Shown: positions 25,255 through 34,700 of the stretch, in pieces
How the letters are laid out: every line of letters starts with the position of its first letter
Numbering within the stretch: the stretch's first letter is position 1
Assembly (NCBI RefSeq): GCF_014645835.1
Contig: NZ_BMMM01000003.1
Span: 1-64,000 of the forward strand
Direction of reading: 5' to 3'
Length of the DNA stretch: 64,000 nt
DNA from: Streptomyces albiflavescens
GTDB lineage: Bacteria; Actinomycetota; Actinomycetes; Streptomycetales; Streptomycetaceae
Made by a program: the position numbers and the translations under genes
The notes under the pieces: generated by a model
Told to the model about the DNA's origin: nothing
Databases searched by the model: none
What the model saw: the letters and a program-made list of their open reading frames with translations, nothing else

Positions 25255-25491
25255 TCAGCGCGGTGTCCAGGTGAGCTTGTCGCCGCCCACCCAGCGGACG
25301 ACCTCCGGGTCGTCGAGGTCGTGGACGGTGATGCCGTAGGCCGCGGCGGTCTCCAGGACATCGGTGATCGCCTTGGCCTCACCCACCACTTCGCCGTCGA
25401 TCTCCATGATCCGGAACGGCGGCGTACCCGGCTGCACCCCGAGCACCATGATCCGTGGGTGGGAGATGTGGGGACTCGCAATTTCGGTCAT
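25255..25491 (-). CDS. Small conserved hypothetical protein
   Basis: A 78-residue acidic protein with no signal or membrane segment. The sequence PRIMVLGVQPGTPPFRIMEIDGEVVGEAK looks like a compact beta-rich start, followed by a helix (AITDVLETAAAYGI) and VHDLDDPEVVRWVGGDKLTWTPR. I do not recognise a named domain. Codon usage and third-position GC are typical of the genome, and small proteins of this kind are common in streptomycetes. It stands alone between the I36-like pair and the PHP gene. The ribosome site is weak. Confidence 0.65.
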   Translation of the reverse strand: MTEIASPHISHPRIMVLGVQPGTPPFRIMEIDGEVVGEAKAITDVLETAAAYGITVHDLDDPEVVRWVGGDKLTWTPR

Positions 25492-25709
25492 GAATAGAGC
25501 GTAGAGCGGTTACCCCGGGTCAGTCGTGGAGCGGTTCCAGCACCCCCGCCGCAGCGGCCCCGCCTGCGGCCGGAGGGCCGCAATCGGCCTGTTCGCCCAG
25601 CCGGGTGAGCGGCCGGGGGACGCCCCTGCCGCAGGGCCCGCAGTCCGTCCGCCGTGCGGGCCCAGGAGGCCTGGGGAACGCTGGAAGGAGCCGGAGCGAG
25701 GAGGCGCCG

Positions 25710-26747
25710 ATGGACCCCGTCGAGGCCCTGGACCGGATCGCGTTCCTGCTGGAGCGGGCGCAGGCGCCCACATATCGCGTACGTGCCTTCCGCACCGCCG
25801 AGGCCGTCCTGGCCGCGCTGCCCGCCGACGAGGTGGCGGAGCGCGCCGCCACCGGGTCACTGGAGTCGCTCAAGGGCATCGGGCCGAAGACGGCACAGGT
25901 GGTGCGTGAGGCGCTGGCCGGTGGGGTGCCGGGATATCTGGAGAAGCTGGAGCGCGAGAACGCGGCGCCGCTCGCCCCTGGAGGTGAGCGGCTGCGGGCG
26001 GAGCTGCGCGGCGACTGCCATGTGCACTCCGACTGGTCGGACGGAGGCAGCCCGATCCAGGACATGGGTCGGACCGCGGCGCGCCTCGGCCACGAGTGGG
26101 CCGTGCTCACGGACCACTCGCCACGGCTGACCGTCGCGCGCGGGCTGTCCCCCGACCGCCTGCGCGAGCAACTGGCCGTGGTGGCGGAACTCAACCGGCA
26201 GTGGGCCCCTTTCCAGCTGCTCACCGGCATCGAGTGCGACATCCTCGCCGACGGATCGCTCGACCAGGAGCCGGAATTGCTGGACCGGCTGGACGTCGTC
26301 GTCGTGTCCGTGCACTCCAAGCTGCGCATGGACGCGAGGTCGATGACCCGCCGTATGGTCGCCGCCGTCCGCAATCCGCGGGCGGACGTCCTCGGGCACT
26401 GCACCGGTCGCCTGATCGGCGAGCGCGGCCGGCCCGAGTCGGAGTTCGACGCGGACGCGGTCTTCGCTGCCTGTGCGGAGTCCGGCACGGCCGTGGAGAT
26501 CAACAGCCGTCCCGAGCGCCTCGACCCACCGCGCCGGCTGCTGCGCCGGGCGGTCGGAGCGGGCGTGCTCTTCTCCATCGACACCGACGCGCACGCCCCC
26601 GGCCAGCTCGACTGGCAGATCCACGGCTGCGCCCGGGCCGAGGAGTGTGGGGTTCCCGCCGAGCGTGTCATCACCACATGGACCGCGGAGGAGCTCCTGA
26701 GCTGGGCCGCGGACCGGGAAACTCCGGCACGTGCGACAGCCCCCTGA
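25710..26747 (+). CDS. PHP-domain phosphoesterase with helix-hairpin-helix N-terminus
   Basis: A 345-residue protein. Residues 1-85 form the PolX-like 8-kDa/HhH region (AFRTAEAVLAALP, SLKGIGPKTAQVVREAL). From residue 100 a PHP domain follows, with GDCHVHSDWSDGG, LTDHSP, GIECDIL, VVVSVHSKL, DVLGHCTGR and FSIDTDAHAPGQLD supplying nine metal ligands. It equals the two ends of bacterial PolX without the polymerase palm, so it may be a 3'-phosphatase/exonuclease for DNA ends. The ATG follows CGAGGAGGCGCC. No operon partner. Confidence 0.88.
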   Translation: MDPVEALDRIAFLLERAQAPTYRVRAFRTAEAVLAALPADEVAERAATGSLESLKGIGPKTAQVVREALAGGVPGYLEKLERENAAPLAPGGERLRAELRGDCHVHSDWSDGGSPIQDMGRTAARLGHEWAVLTDHSPRLTVARGLSPDRLREQLAVVAELNRQWAPFQLLTGIECDILADGSLDQEPELLDRLDVVVVSVHSKLRMDARSMTRRMVAAVRNPRADVLGHCTGRLIGERGRPESEFDADAVFAACAESGTAVEINSRPERLDPPRRLLRRAVGAGVLFSIDTDAHAPGQLDWQIHGCARAEECGVPAERVITTWTAEELLSWAADRETPARATAP

Positions 26748-26813
26748 CGTGGTCCCGTCGGATCTGATTTATTCGGCTCACGACATCCCATGGGTACGTG
26801 GAGAGGCGAAGAC

Positions 26814-27626
26814 GTGAGTGAGAGCCAGGGCCCGGTGGACGGTTCGTCGAGGGTCAATACCGGCGTGGCGCACAACGCCCGGGTCTGGAACTACTGGATC
26901 GGCGGCAAGGACAACTACAAGGTCGACCAGGCCGTCGGTGACCAGGTGGCGGCGATGTTTCCGGTGATCCGGGACGTGGCCCGGGCCGACCGCGACTTCC
27001 TGGGCCGCGCGGTCCGGTATCTCGCCGGCGAGCGCGGGGTGCGGCAGTTCCTGGACGTCGGCACCGGACTGCCGACCCTGGACAACACCCATGAGATCGC
27101 CCAGCGGATCGCGCCCGAGTCGAGGATCGTCTACGTCGACAACGACCCCATCGTGCTCGTCCACGCCCGTGGCCTTCTGACCAGCACACCCGAGGGAACG
27201 ACCGACTACGTCGACGCCGATGTCCACCACCCGGACGACATCGTCGAGGGTGCCGGCGCGACCCTCGACCTGGACGAACCGGTCGCGGTCATGATGCTGG
27301 GCATCCTGAACTTCGTCCTCGACACCGAGCGGGCGCAGGACATCGTGCGCCGGATCATGGCCGCGGTCCCCTCCGGCAGCTATCTCGCCCTCACCCACCC
27401 CACCACCGACCCCGACCTCGGCGGCGAGGGCAACGTCGACGCCATGAAGTTCTGGAACGAGAACGCCACTCCGCCGATCACCGCCCGCAGCCGTGCGGAG
27501 ATCACGGCCTTCTTCGACGGTCTGGAGCCGGTCGCGCCGGGAATCGTCTCGTGCTCGCTGTGGCGCGCCGGGTCCGGCTCCCCCGCGGCCGTTCCGCAGT
27601 TCGGCGCGGTGGCCCGGAAGCCCTGA
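26814..27626 (+). CDS. SAM-dependent methyltransferase (DUF574/PF04672 type)
   Basis: A 270-residue protein of the actinomycete-specific DUF574 family. Signatures are NTGVAHNARVWNYWIGGKDNYKVDQAVGDQV at the N-terminus, the SAM-binding QFLDVGTGLPTLDNTHEIAQ, IVYVDNDPIVLVHARGLL and a DVHHPDDIV segment. These enzymes are abundant in Streptomyces and their methyl acceptors are mostly unknown. The GTG at 26814 with GGAGAGG 7 nt before it is preferred over the in-frame ATG at 26790. It is monocistronic, followed by an intrinsic terminator at 27875. Confidence 0.9.
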   Translation: MSESQGPVDGSSRVNTGVAHNARVWNYWIGGKDNYKVDQAVGDQVAAMFPVIRDVARADRDFLGRAVRYLAGERGVRQFLDVGTGLPTLDNTHEIAQRIAPESRIVYVDNDPIVLVHARGLLTSTPEGTTDYVDADVHHPDDIVEGAGATLDLDEPVAVMMLGILNFVLDTERAQDIVRRIMAAVPSGSYLALTHPTTDPDLGGEGNVDAMKFWNENATPPITARSRAEITAFFDGLEPVAPGIVSCSLWRAGSGSPAAVPQFGAVARKP

Positions 27627-27874
27627 CCGGCGGAGCCCATCGGGGCGCGGGGTTCCCGGAGTTGCCCTGGTTCCGCGAGGCGGTGACGCACGTCACCGCG
27701 CGAGCAGCCCCTCGCAGGGAACACTCCCCGGTAGTTACCCGTTGAACGATCCGTGGGTGTGGATGGGACAGTGTCCCCGGGCCTCACCTTTTGCCCACAG
27801 GGACGATCGTTCGGCTGAAGCCCTGTGGAGCCTTTCGCCGAGAGGCGACCGCCATCCGTGCCCACCACAGACGG

Positions 27875-27915
27875 CCCCGACCGAGATTCCCCCGTCCGGT
27901 CGGGGTCTTTTCTTT
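27875..27915 (+). terminator. Intrinsic terminator with T-rich tail
   Basis: CCCCGACC pairs with GGTCGGGG, followed immediately by TCTTTTCTTT. One of the few classic U-tract terminators in the window. It lies 250 bp after the methyltransferase and 67 bp before the SDR gene. The intervening 27627-27874 shows no convincing gene and might be a 3' untranslated region or a small transcript ending here. Confidence 0.75.
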
Positions 27916-27981
27916 GCTCCGGAGGCGGCACGACGGCATCCGCTTGACTTCGAGTCCGCTCCAATTCGTAGCGTGCGACGC

Positions 27982-28944
27982 ATGACCACTGCACAGCACA
28001 AGATCGGCTCGGGGTTCGGTGCCCGGAGCACCGCCGACGACGTCCTCGAGGGAATCGACCTCTCCGGAAAGCTCGCGATCGTCACGGGCGGCTACTCGGG
28101 CCTCGGCCTGGAGACCACGCGCTCGCTCACCAAGGCGGGCGCCCGTGTCGTCGTCCCCGCGCGGCGCCCGGCCGTTGCCCGCGAGGCGCTGGACGGCATC
28201 GAGGGGGTCGAGACGGACGAACTCGACCTCGGCGACCTGGAGAGCGTGCGCGCCTTCGCCGAGCGGTTCCTCGCCTCGGGCCGTGACGTCGACATCGTGA
28301 TCAACAACGCCGGGGTCATGGCGTGCCCGGAGACGCGGGTCGGGCCCGGCTGGGAGGCTCAGTTCGCGACCAACCACCTCGGTCACTACGCGCTCGTCAA
28401 CCGGCTCTGGCCCGCGATCGAGCCGGGCGGAGCGCGGGTCGTGTCCGTGTCGTCCACCGGTCACCACGCTTCCGGCATCCGCTGGGACGACGTGCACTGG
28501 CGGCACGGCTACGACAAGTGGGAGGCGTACGGGCAGGCGAAGACGGCGAACGTGCTGTTCGCCGTGCACCTCGACAAGCTCGGCCGCGAGTCCGGCGTAC
28601 GGGCCTTCTCGCTCCACCCCGGCGGAATCCTCACTCCGCTGCAGCGGCACCTCCCCAAGGAGGAGATGGTCGAGCGTGGCTGGATCGACGAGAACGGCAA
28701 CCTGCTGCACCCCGAGATCTTCAAGACACCCGAACAGGGCGCGGCCACCCAGGTCTGGGCCGCGACCTCGCCGCAGCTGGTTGGCATGGGCGGGGTGTAC
28801 TGCGAGGACTGCGACATCGCCGAGCCCGCTCCCGCGGACGAGGAGATGCGGTTCGGCGTAAAGGACTACGCGGTCGACCCGGAGCAGGCCGCGCGTCTGT
28901 GGGAGCTGTCGGCGGAGTTGACCGGGGTCGACGCGTTCGCGTGA
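27982..28944 (+). CDS. SDR family oxidoreductase (retinol dehydrogenase-like)
   Basis: A 320-residue classical-type SDR. The cofactor loop is AIVTGGYSGLGLETTRSL and the structural NNAG motif is VINNAGVMACP. The catalytic residues are Ser of VSVSSTGHHASG and YGQAKTAN (YxxxK). It belongs to the group annotated as light-dependent protochlorophyllide reductase/retinol dehydrogenase-like. TTGACT at 27945 and TAGCGT near 27970 may be its promoter. If so, the start would be very close to the ATG and the mRNA leaderless, which fits the absence of a ribosome site. Substrate unknown. Confidence 0.9.
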   Translation: MTTAQHKIGSGFGARSTADDVLEGIDLSGKLAIVTGGYSGLGLETTRSLTKAGARVVVPARRPAVAREALDGIEGVETDELDLGDLESVRAFAERFLASGRDVDIVINNAGVMACPETRVGPGWEAQFATNHLGHYALVNRLWPAIEPGGARVVSVSSTGHHASGIRWDDVHWRHGYDKWEAYGQAKTANVLFAVHLDKLGRESGVRAFSLHPGGILTPLQRHLPKEEMVERGWIDENGNLLHPEIFKTPEQGAATQVWAATSPQLVGMGGVYCEDCDIAEPAPADEEMRFGVKDYAVDPEQAARLWELSAELTGVDAFA

Positions 28945-28954
28945 CCTTCGCGGG

Positions 28955-28991
28955 ACGCCAGGCCTGAGCTTCGGTACCGCAGGCCTGGCGT
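28955..28991. terminator. Bidirectional terminator between convergent genes
   Basis: ACGCCAGGCCTG and CAGGCCTGGCGT form a perfect 12-bp stem with a 13-nt loop, exactly between the convergent SDR and hydrolase genes. Confidence 0.85.
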
Positions 28992-29001
28992 GCGCGGGAC
29001 C

Positions 29002-29835
29002 TCAGCCGCGGGCCATGAACGCGCGCAGGTCCGCGTTGAGTTCCTCGGCGTGCGTGGCGAACAGGCCGTGACCGGCGTTCTCGTAGACCTTGAGTGTGCC
29101 GTCGGGCAGCAGCTCCGCCGCCCGACGGCCGGTCAGGTCCAGGGGCGCCGACGCGTCGTGGGTGCCGTGGACGACCAGGACCGGCAGGTCGAGCTTGCGC
29201 AGCTCGGGGGCGACGTTCAGGGTGACCACGAGATCACCCAGGGCCGCCCCGGCCCGCGCGGTCGCTCCGTGGCAGCGGTCGACCATGGACTGCACGTACG
29301 CCTCGGAGAGGTCGTTCCCAGGGAGGTCGAGGGCGAAGAACGCGCGGGCGCCGTCCGCGAAGAACGCGGCCCGGTCGCGTCGGAACGTCTCGTTGCCCGC
29401 CTCGATGAGCGCGGGGTCGACACCTCCCGGGTGATCCGCGGACCGCGCGGGTCCCGGCGCCAAGCCGGCGACCAGCGCCACCCGGGACACCCGCTCGACG
29501 CCGTGCCGGGTCAGGCAGCGCACGACTTCGGCGGTCCCGAGCGAGTGCCCGACCAGCGTCACCTCCCGCAGGTCGAGGTGGCGCAGCAGTCCGTCCACGT
29601 CGTCGGCGAGACTGTCCAGGTCGAAGCCGCCCCACACGTCGTCGGACCGGCCGTGCCCGCGCCGGTCGAACCCGACACACCGGTACCCGGCCTCGGCGAG
29701 CGGCAGCATCTGGTACTCCCACATCTCGGTGCCGAAGTACGAGCTGTTGACGAAGACGATCACCTGTCCGGAGGCGGGACCGTAGTCGACGAAGTGCAGC
29801 CGGGTGCCATCGACGGGGCTCTCGAAGTACGGCAT
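29002..29835 (-). CDS. Alpha/beta hydrolase (chloroperoxidase/esterase type)
   Basis: A 277-residue cytosolic hydrolase. The nucleophile elbow is VTLVGHSLGTAEVV (Ser), the acid is in LVVHGTHDASAP and the His in YENAGHGLFATHAEEL. The N-terminal VDGTRLHFVDYGPASGQVIVFVNSSYFGTEMW provides the oxyanion region. It resembles cofactor-free non-heme chloroperoxidases, which are usually esterases. The ATG follows CGGGAGGACTCC. Convergent with the SDR gene. Substrate unknown. Confidence 0.9.
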   Translation of the reverse strand: MPYFESPVDGTRLHFVDYGPASGQVIVFVNSSYFGTEMWEYQMLPLAEAGYRCVGFDRRGHGRSDDVWGGFDLDSLADDVDGLLRHLDLREVTLVGHSLGTAEVVRCLTRHGVERVSRVALVAGLAPGPARSADHPGGVDPALIEAGNETFRRDRAAFFADGARAFFALDLPGNDLSEAYVQSMVDRCHGATARAGAALGDLVVTLNVAPELRKLDLPVLVVHGTHDASAPLDLTGRRAAELLPDGTLKVYENAGHGLFATHAEELNADLRAFMARG

Positions 29836-29926
29836 GGAGTCCTCCCGGAATCCTGTGACGGGCGTGTCGCTCGGGTACGCCCTTCATGGTTCCGGGAGGC
29901 CGCCTGCACGTCGATTACCTCACAGG

Positions 29927-30925
29927 TCATGCACCGCTCGCTCCGGCACCCTGCTGTCTGCGCTCCACCCGCTCACGCTGCGGAACCACCGTGTACCTCG
30001 GGTCCTCGGCCGAGGCGATCCCGGCGGCGAAGATGCCGAAGCGGGTGCAGGCGGAGCCCGTGAGCAGGGCGAGCCCGGACAGAGCCGCGCCGGCGCGGCA
30101 GCGGCCGCCGAGGACGGCCCCGCCGAGGGCGCCGGCCACGGTGAGGGCTCGGGCCGTGCGCAGCAGCACACCCGCCCTGCCCTCCCGGTAGGTCTCCGCG
30201 ACGGTCCCGAGGCGCCGTTCCGCGGCCTCGGTGACCGCGGTCTCGGCCAGCGCGGCCAGCCCGCCGGCCCAGCGGGCGGGGGCGTTCTCACAGGTCGGGC
30301 CGACCACCAGGGCCATGCCCGCGGCGGCGGCCGTCGCCGACGCGGTGAAGAGGTGGGGCAGTTCCCGGTGGGCGCCGTGCCACGCGGGCACTGCCGTGTC
30401 CGCCGCAAGGACTCCGGTGTACGCCGCGACGGCCGGTCCGAGGAACGCGGCGGCGCCGGTCGCGGCGGCCCCGACGCGCGGCAGCCGACCCGTCACCGCA
30501 CTGGCCGCAGCCGCTCCCGCCGTGGGCCCGTACAGGGACAGCAGCCAGGATCCGACGCTCATCGGTGACGTGGGCTTGAAGACCCGGAGCATGTTCGCGA
30601 AGCGGTCCGGTCGTCCCAGGTCGTTGATGAGCGCGGCGGCGGAGAGCGAGACGGCCGCCAGCGAGGACACCTTCATCGCGGTCGCGGTGGTCCCGCGCCC
30701 GGTCAGGTGGGCGCCCGCCGCGAGCACCGAACCGGCACCTGCGAGCCCGCCGAGGAAGAAGTATCCGGCGATGTCCCGGGCGGCCCAGGCGGGCGCCTTG
30801 ATGACGGGCCGGCCGTAGTACGACTCGAACTCGGCCCGCGGGACCATGAGTTGCTCACCGCGACGCCCCCGCCCCAGCCCGCGTCGCCGGGGTTCTTGCG
30901 GGCTCGCGCTTCTGGAGCTGGTCAT
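29927..30925 (-). CDS. NrfD/PsrC-type membrane subunit of formate dehydrogenase
   Basis: A 332-residue integral membrane protein, NrfD-like, last gene of the formate dehydrogenase operon. About eight hydrophobic helices follow a short basic N-terminus (residues 1-27). AAWAARDIAGYFFLGGLAGAGSVLAA-like sequence near residue 48 and DLGRPDRFANMLRVFKPTSPMSVGSWLL near 100 are the usual NrfD landmarks and contribute to quinone binding. There are no haem-ligating histidine patterns, so it replaces the cytochrome b FdnI-type subunit. ATGA overlap with the iron-sulphur subunit gene shows co-translation. Confidence 0.9.
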   Translation of the reverse strand: MTSSRSASPQEPRRRGLGRGRRGEQLMVPRAEFESYYGRPVIKAPAWAARDIAGYFFLGGLAGAGSVLAAGAHLTGRGTTATAMKVSSLAAVSLSAAALINDLGRPDRFANMLRVFKPTSPMSVGSWLLSLYGPTAGAAAASAVTGRLPRVGAAATGAAAFLGPAVAAYTGVLAADTAVPAWHGAHRELPHLFTASATAAAAGMALVVGPTCENAPARWAGGLAALAETAVTEAAERRLGTVAETYREGRAGVLLRTARALTVAGALGGAVLGGRCRAGAALSGLALLTGSACTRFGIFAAGIASAEDPRYTVVPQRERVERRQQGAGASGA

Positions 30926-31743
30926 CGGCGCCCCTTCCCGGCCAGAGCGAACGACAGCGCCACACCGCCCAGCAGGGACAGGGCGGCCGCGCCCGCGTGC
31001 TTCCACATGGTGGGCAGGTCACGGGTGGTGACGACGGGGTCCGGGGGCAGCCCGTACACCTCGGGCTTGTCGAGGAGCAGGAAGAACGCGCCGTCGCCGC
31101 CTACCCCGTCCTCGGGGTCGTCCCCGTAGAGGTGGGCCTCGGTGACGCCGGTCTCGTGCAGTTGGTCGACGCGGAGCGCGGCGCGTTCACGCAGCTCGTC
31201 GAGCGGGCCGAACTGGATGGACTCCGTCGGGCACGCCTTGGCGCAGGCGGGTTCCTGGCCGACGCCGAGCCGGTCGTAGCACATGGTGCACTTGAACGCC
31301 CGGCCGTCGGCAGGGCGTTGCTCGATGACGCCGTACGGGCACGCGGGTACGCAGTAGCCGCAGCCGTTGCAGATGTCCTCCTGGACGACCACGGTGCCGA
31401 ACTCGGTGCGGAACAACGACCCGGTGGGGCACACGTCCAGGCAAGCGGCGTGTGTGCAGTGCTTGCACACGTCGGAGGACATCAGCCAGCGCATGCCGCT
31501 GTCGGCCCCGGAATCGCCTTCCGCCAGCGGGAGTTGGGTGCGTCCCTCCGGCGTCGGCTGCTCGATGAACGCCACATGCCGCCAGGTGGACGCGCCGAGC
31601 GCCTGCGTGTTGTCGTACGACATGCCCGTGAGCGAGAGGCCGTCCTCCGGGATCGCGTTCCACTCCTTGCAGGCCACCTCGCACGCCTTGCAGCCGATGC
31701 ACACGGACGTGTCGGTGAAGAAGCCGACCCGTTCCTCGCTCAT
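30922..31743 (-). CDS. fdhB: Formate dehydrogenase iron-sulphur (beta) subunit
   Basis: A 273-residue four-cluster ferredoxin-like subunit. Cysteine clusters are SVCIGCKACEVACKEWN, DVCKHCTHAACLDVCPTG, DICNGCGYCVPACPYGV and FKCTMCYDRLGVGQEPACAKACP, as in FdnH/FdoH. A C-terminal helix (about residues 247-267, GAAALSLLGGVALSFALAG) anchors it to the membrane. It passes electrons from the catalytic subunit to the NrfD-type subunit. The gene overlaps both neighbours by ATGA. Confidence 0.93.
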   Translation of the reverse strand: MSEERVGFFTDTSVCIGCKACEVACKEWNAIPEDGLSLTGMSYDNTQALGASTWRHVAFIEQPTPEGRTQLPLAEGDSGADSGMRWLMSSDVCKHCTHAACLDVCPTGSLFRTEFGTVVVQEDICNGCGYCVPACPYGVIEQRPADGRAFKCTMCYDRLGVGQEPACAKACPTESIQFGPLDELRERAALRVDQLHETGVTEAHLYGDDPEDGVGGDGAFFLLLDKPEVYGLPPDPVVTTRDLPTMWKHAGAAALSLLGGVALSFALAGKGRR

Positions 31744-34700
31744 TTCCGGGCCTCCGTTCCGGTGGTTTCGGTGATGCCCGCTCGGCGGCGGTACTCGGCG
31801 ACCAGACGCGGCAGATCGGGTCCGCGCGGCCGACGGCCGGGGCGGATGTCGGCGGTGAGCGCCTTGTCCTCCTGGATGTGGGCGTCGGGATCGAGCGCGA
31901 TGGCGACCAGCTCGTTGACCGCGTCGCCGGTGGATACACCGTTGGGACCCCAGTGGAAGGGCAGGCCGATCTGGTGAACGGTGCGGCCCCGCACCGTCAG
32001 GGGCCGGATCCGCTCGGTCACCATGACGCGCGCCTCGATGGCGTTGCGTGCGGTGATGACGGTCGCCCAGCCACCGTGCTCCAGCCCTCGCTCGGCGGCC
32101 AATTGCGGGGACACCTCGCAGAAGAACTCCGGTTGCAGCTCGGACAGATAGGGCGACCAGCGGCTCATGCCGCCCGCGGTGAAGTGCTCGGTGAGGCGGT
32201 GCGTCGTCACGACGTACGGATAGACCTCCGCGCCCGGTTCGTCGCCGCTGGGGTGGTAGCGGTTGCCCTCGCGCGGCAGCAGCCGGCGTACCGGAGAGCG
32301 CGGTGTCGAGGGGTGCAGGGCGTTGGTGAACGGCGAGTCCTGGGGCTCGTAGTGGGCAGGCATCGGGCCGTCCTCCAGGCCCGCGGGCGCGTACAGCCAG
32401 CCCTTGCCGTCGGCCTGCATGATGAACGGGTCGTCGCCGCGCAGCGCGTCGGGTCCCGTCGCGTCCTCGTCCGGTACGAAGCCGGGGGCGCGGTCGGGTA
32501 CGAAGTCGGGGATGTCGTGGCCGGTCCACTTCCCGGCGTCCTGGTCCCACCAGACGTACGCCTTGCGTTCGCTCCACGGGGTGCCGTCGGGGGCGGCGGA
32601 GGCACGGTTGTAGAGGATGCGCCGGTTGGCGGGCCAGGCCCAGGCCCATTCCGCGGCCACCCAGTCCTGTTCGGACCCGGGCTTCTTGCGGGCCGCCTGG
32701 TTGACGCCGTCTGCGTACACCCCGCAGTAGATCCAGCAGCCGCAGCGCGTCGAGCCGTCGTCCTTGAGCTCGGTGTACGCGCTGAGCGGACTCCCGTCCT
32801 GGCCATGGCCGTTGATCTCGGCGAGCACGGCGTCGGCGACGGGCTCCCGCAGCGGTCCGCTCACCGGGTACTTCCAGGTCAGGTCGAGGATCGGCCGGTC
32901 CATCGGGTCCGTCGACCCGGCCAGCTTTTCCTTGATGCGGCGCCCGAGGTGGTACATGAACCACAGGTCGCTGCGCGCGTCGCCCTCGGGCTCGACGGCC
33001 GCGTAGTGCCACTGCACCCAGCGGTTGGTGTTGGTGAAGGAGCCGGACTTCTCGGTGTGGGCGGCGGCCGGGAAGAAGAAGACCTCCGTGCCGATGTCCT
33101 CCGTGCGCAGCTCGCCGCTCTCGATCTCGGGACCGTCCTGCCACCAGGTCGCGGACTCGATGAGCGAGAAGTCACGGACGACCAGCCAGTCGAGGTTGGC
33201 CATGCCGAGGCGTTGCAGGCGCGTGTTCGCGGATCCCACGGCCGGGTTCTCGCCCATCAGGAAGTAGCCCTTGCAGTCCCCGTCGAGCTGGGCCATGACC
33301 GTCTCGTACGTGGAGTGGGAGCCGGTCAGGCGTGGGAGGTGGTCGAAGCAGAAGTCGTTGTCAAAGGTGGCCGCGTCGCCGTAGTAGGCCTTCAGCAGGC
33401 TGACGAAGTAGGCCCGCATGTTCGCCCAGAAGCCCTTCTCGGTGCGGCTCGCGGAGACGAACGCGTCGAGGTCGATGTGCGCGTGGGCATGCGGCATGGG
33501 CAGATAGCCGGGCAGCAGGTTGAAGAGGGTCGGGATGTCGCTGGAGCCCTGGATGGAGGCATGGCCGCGCAGGGCCTGGATGCCGCCGCCGGGGCGGCCG
33601 ATGTTGCCGAGCAGGAGCTGCAGGATGCTCGCGGCGCGGATGTACTGGGAGCCGACCGTGTGCTGGGTCCAGCCGACCGCGTACACGAAGGCACTGGTGC
33701 GCTCGCGGCCCGAGTGGGACGTCAGCTCGTCGCAGACCTGCAGGAAGGTCGCGCGGGGTACGCCGCACACCTCCTCGACCATCTCGGGGGTGTAGCGGGA
33801 GAAGTGCCGTTTGAGGACCTGGTACACGCAGCGCGGGTGCTGGAGGGTGGGGTCGGTGGGCGTGTGCCGGCCGGTGCGGGCACCGCCGCAACCATGGGCT
33901 TCGGGCCCGCCCGCCTTGCGCACCCGGTCCTCGTACTGTTCGTCGACCTCGCCCGTCGGCTGCTGCACCTCCACGCCCTCGTACTGCCAGCTGTGCGGGT
34001 CGTAGTGCCTCTTGTCCTCGTCGAACCCCGAGAAGACACCGTCGAGGTCCTCGGTGTCACGGAAGTCCTCGCTCACCAATGTGGCGGCGTTGGTGTAGTT
34101 GAGGACGTACTCGCGGAAGTCCTTCTCCTCGGTGAGGACGTGGTTGATGATCCCGCCGAGGAAGGCGATGTCGCTGCCGGCGCGGATCGGGACGTACAGA
34201 TCGGCCAGCGCGCTGGTGCGGGTGTAGCGCGGATCGACATGGATGACGCGGGCGCCGCGGGCCTTGGCCTCCATCACCCACTGGAAGCCGACCGGGTGGG
34301 CCTCGGCGTAGTTGGAGCCCTGGATGACGATGCAGTCGGAGTGCTGGAGGTCCTGCATGAAGGTGGTGGCGCCGCCGCGACCGAAGGAGGTGCCGAGGCC
34401 GGCGACGGTGGAGCTGTGGCAGACCCGGGCCTGGTTCTCCACCTGGACCACGCCGAGGCCGGTCAGCAGCTTCTTGATGAGGTAGTTCTCCTCGTTGTCG
34501 AGGGTCGCCCCGCCCAGGCTGGCGATGCCCATCGTGCGGGCCGTGCGGACGCCGTCGCGCTCCCACTCCCAGGTCTCACGCCGGGTCCGGATCACCCGGT
34601 CGGCGACCATGTCCATGGCCGTCTCCAGGTCGAGGGGCTCCCAGTCCATGCCGTGCGGGCGCCGGTACAGCACCTGGTGGCGCCGGGCCGGGCCGGTGGT

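Noticed and set aside
34419..34421. Selenocysteine codon in formate dehydrogenase
   Set aside because: The codon is TGC (cysteine), not TGA; no SECIS-type hairpin is needed.
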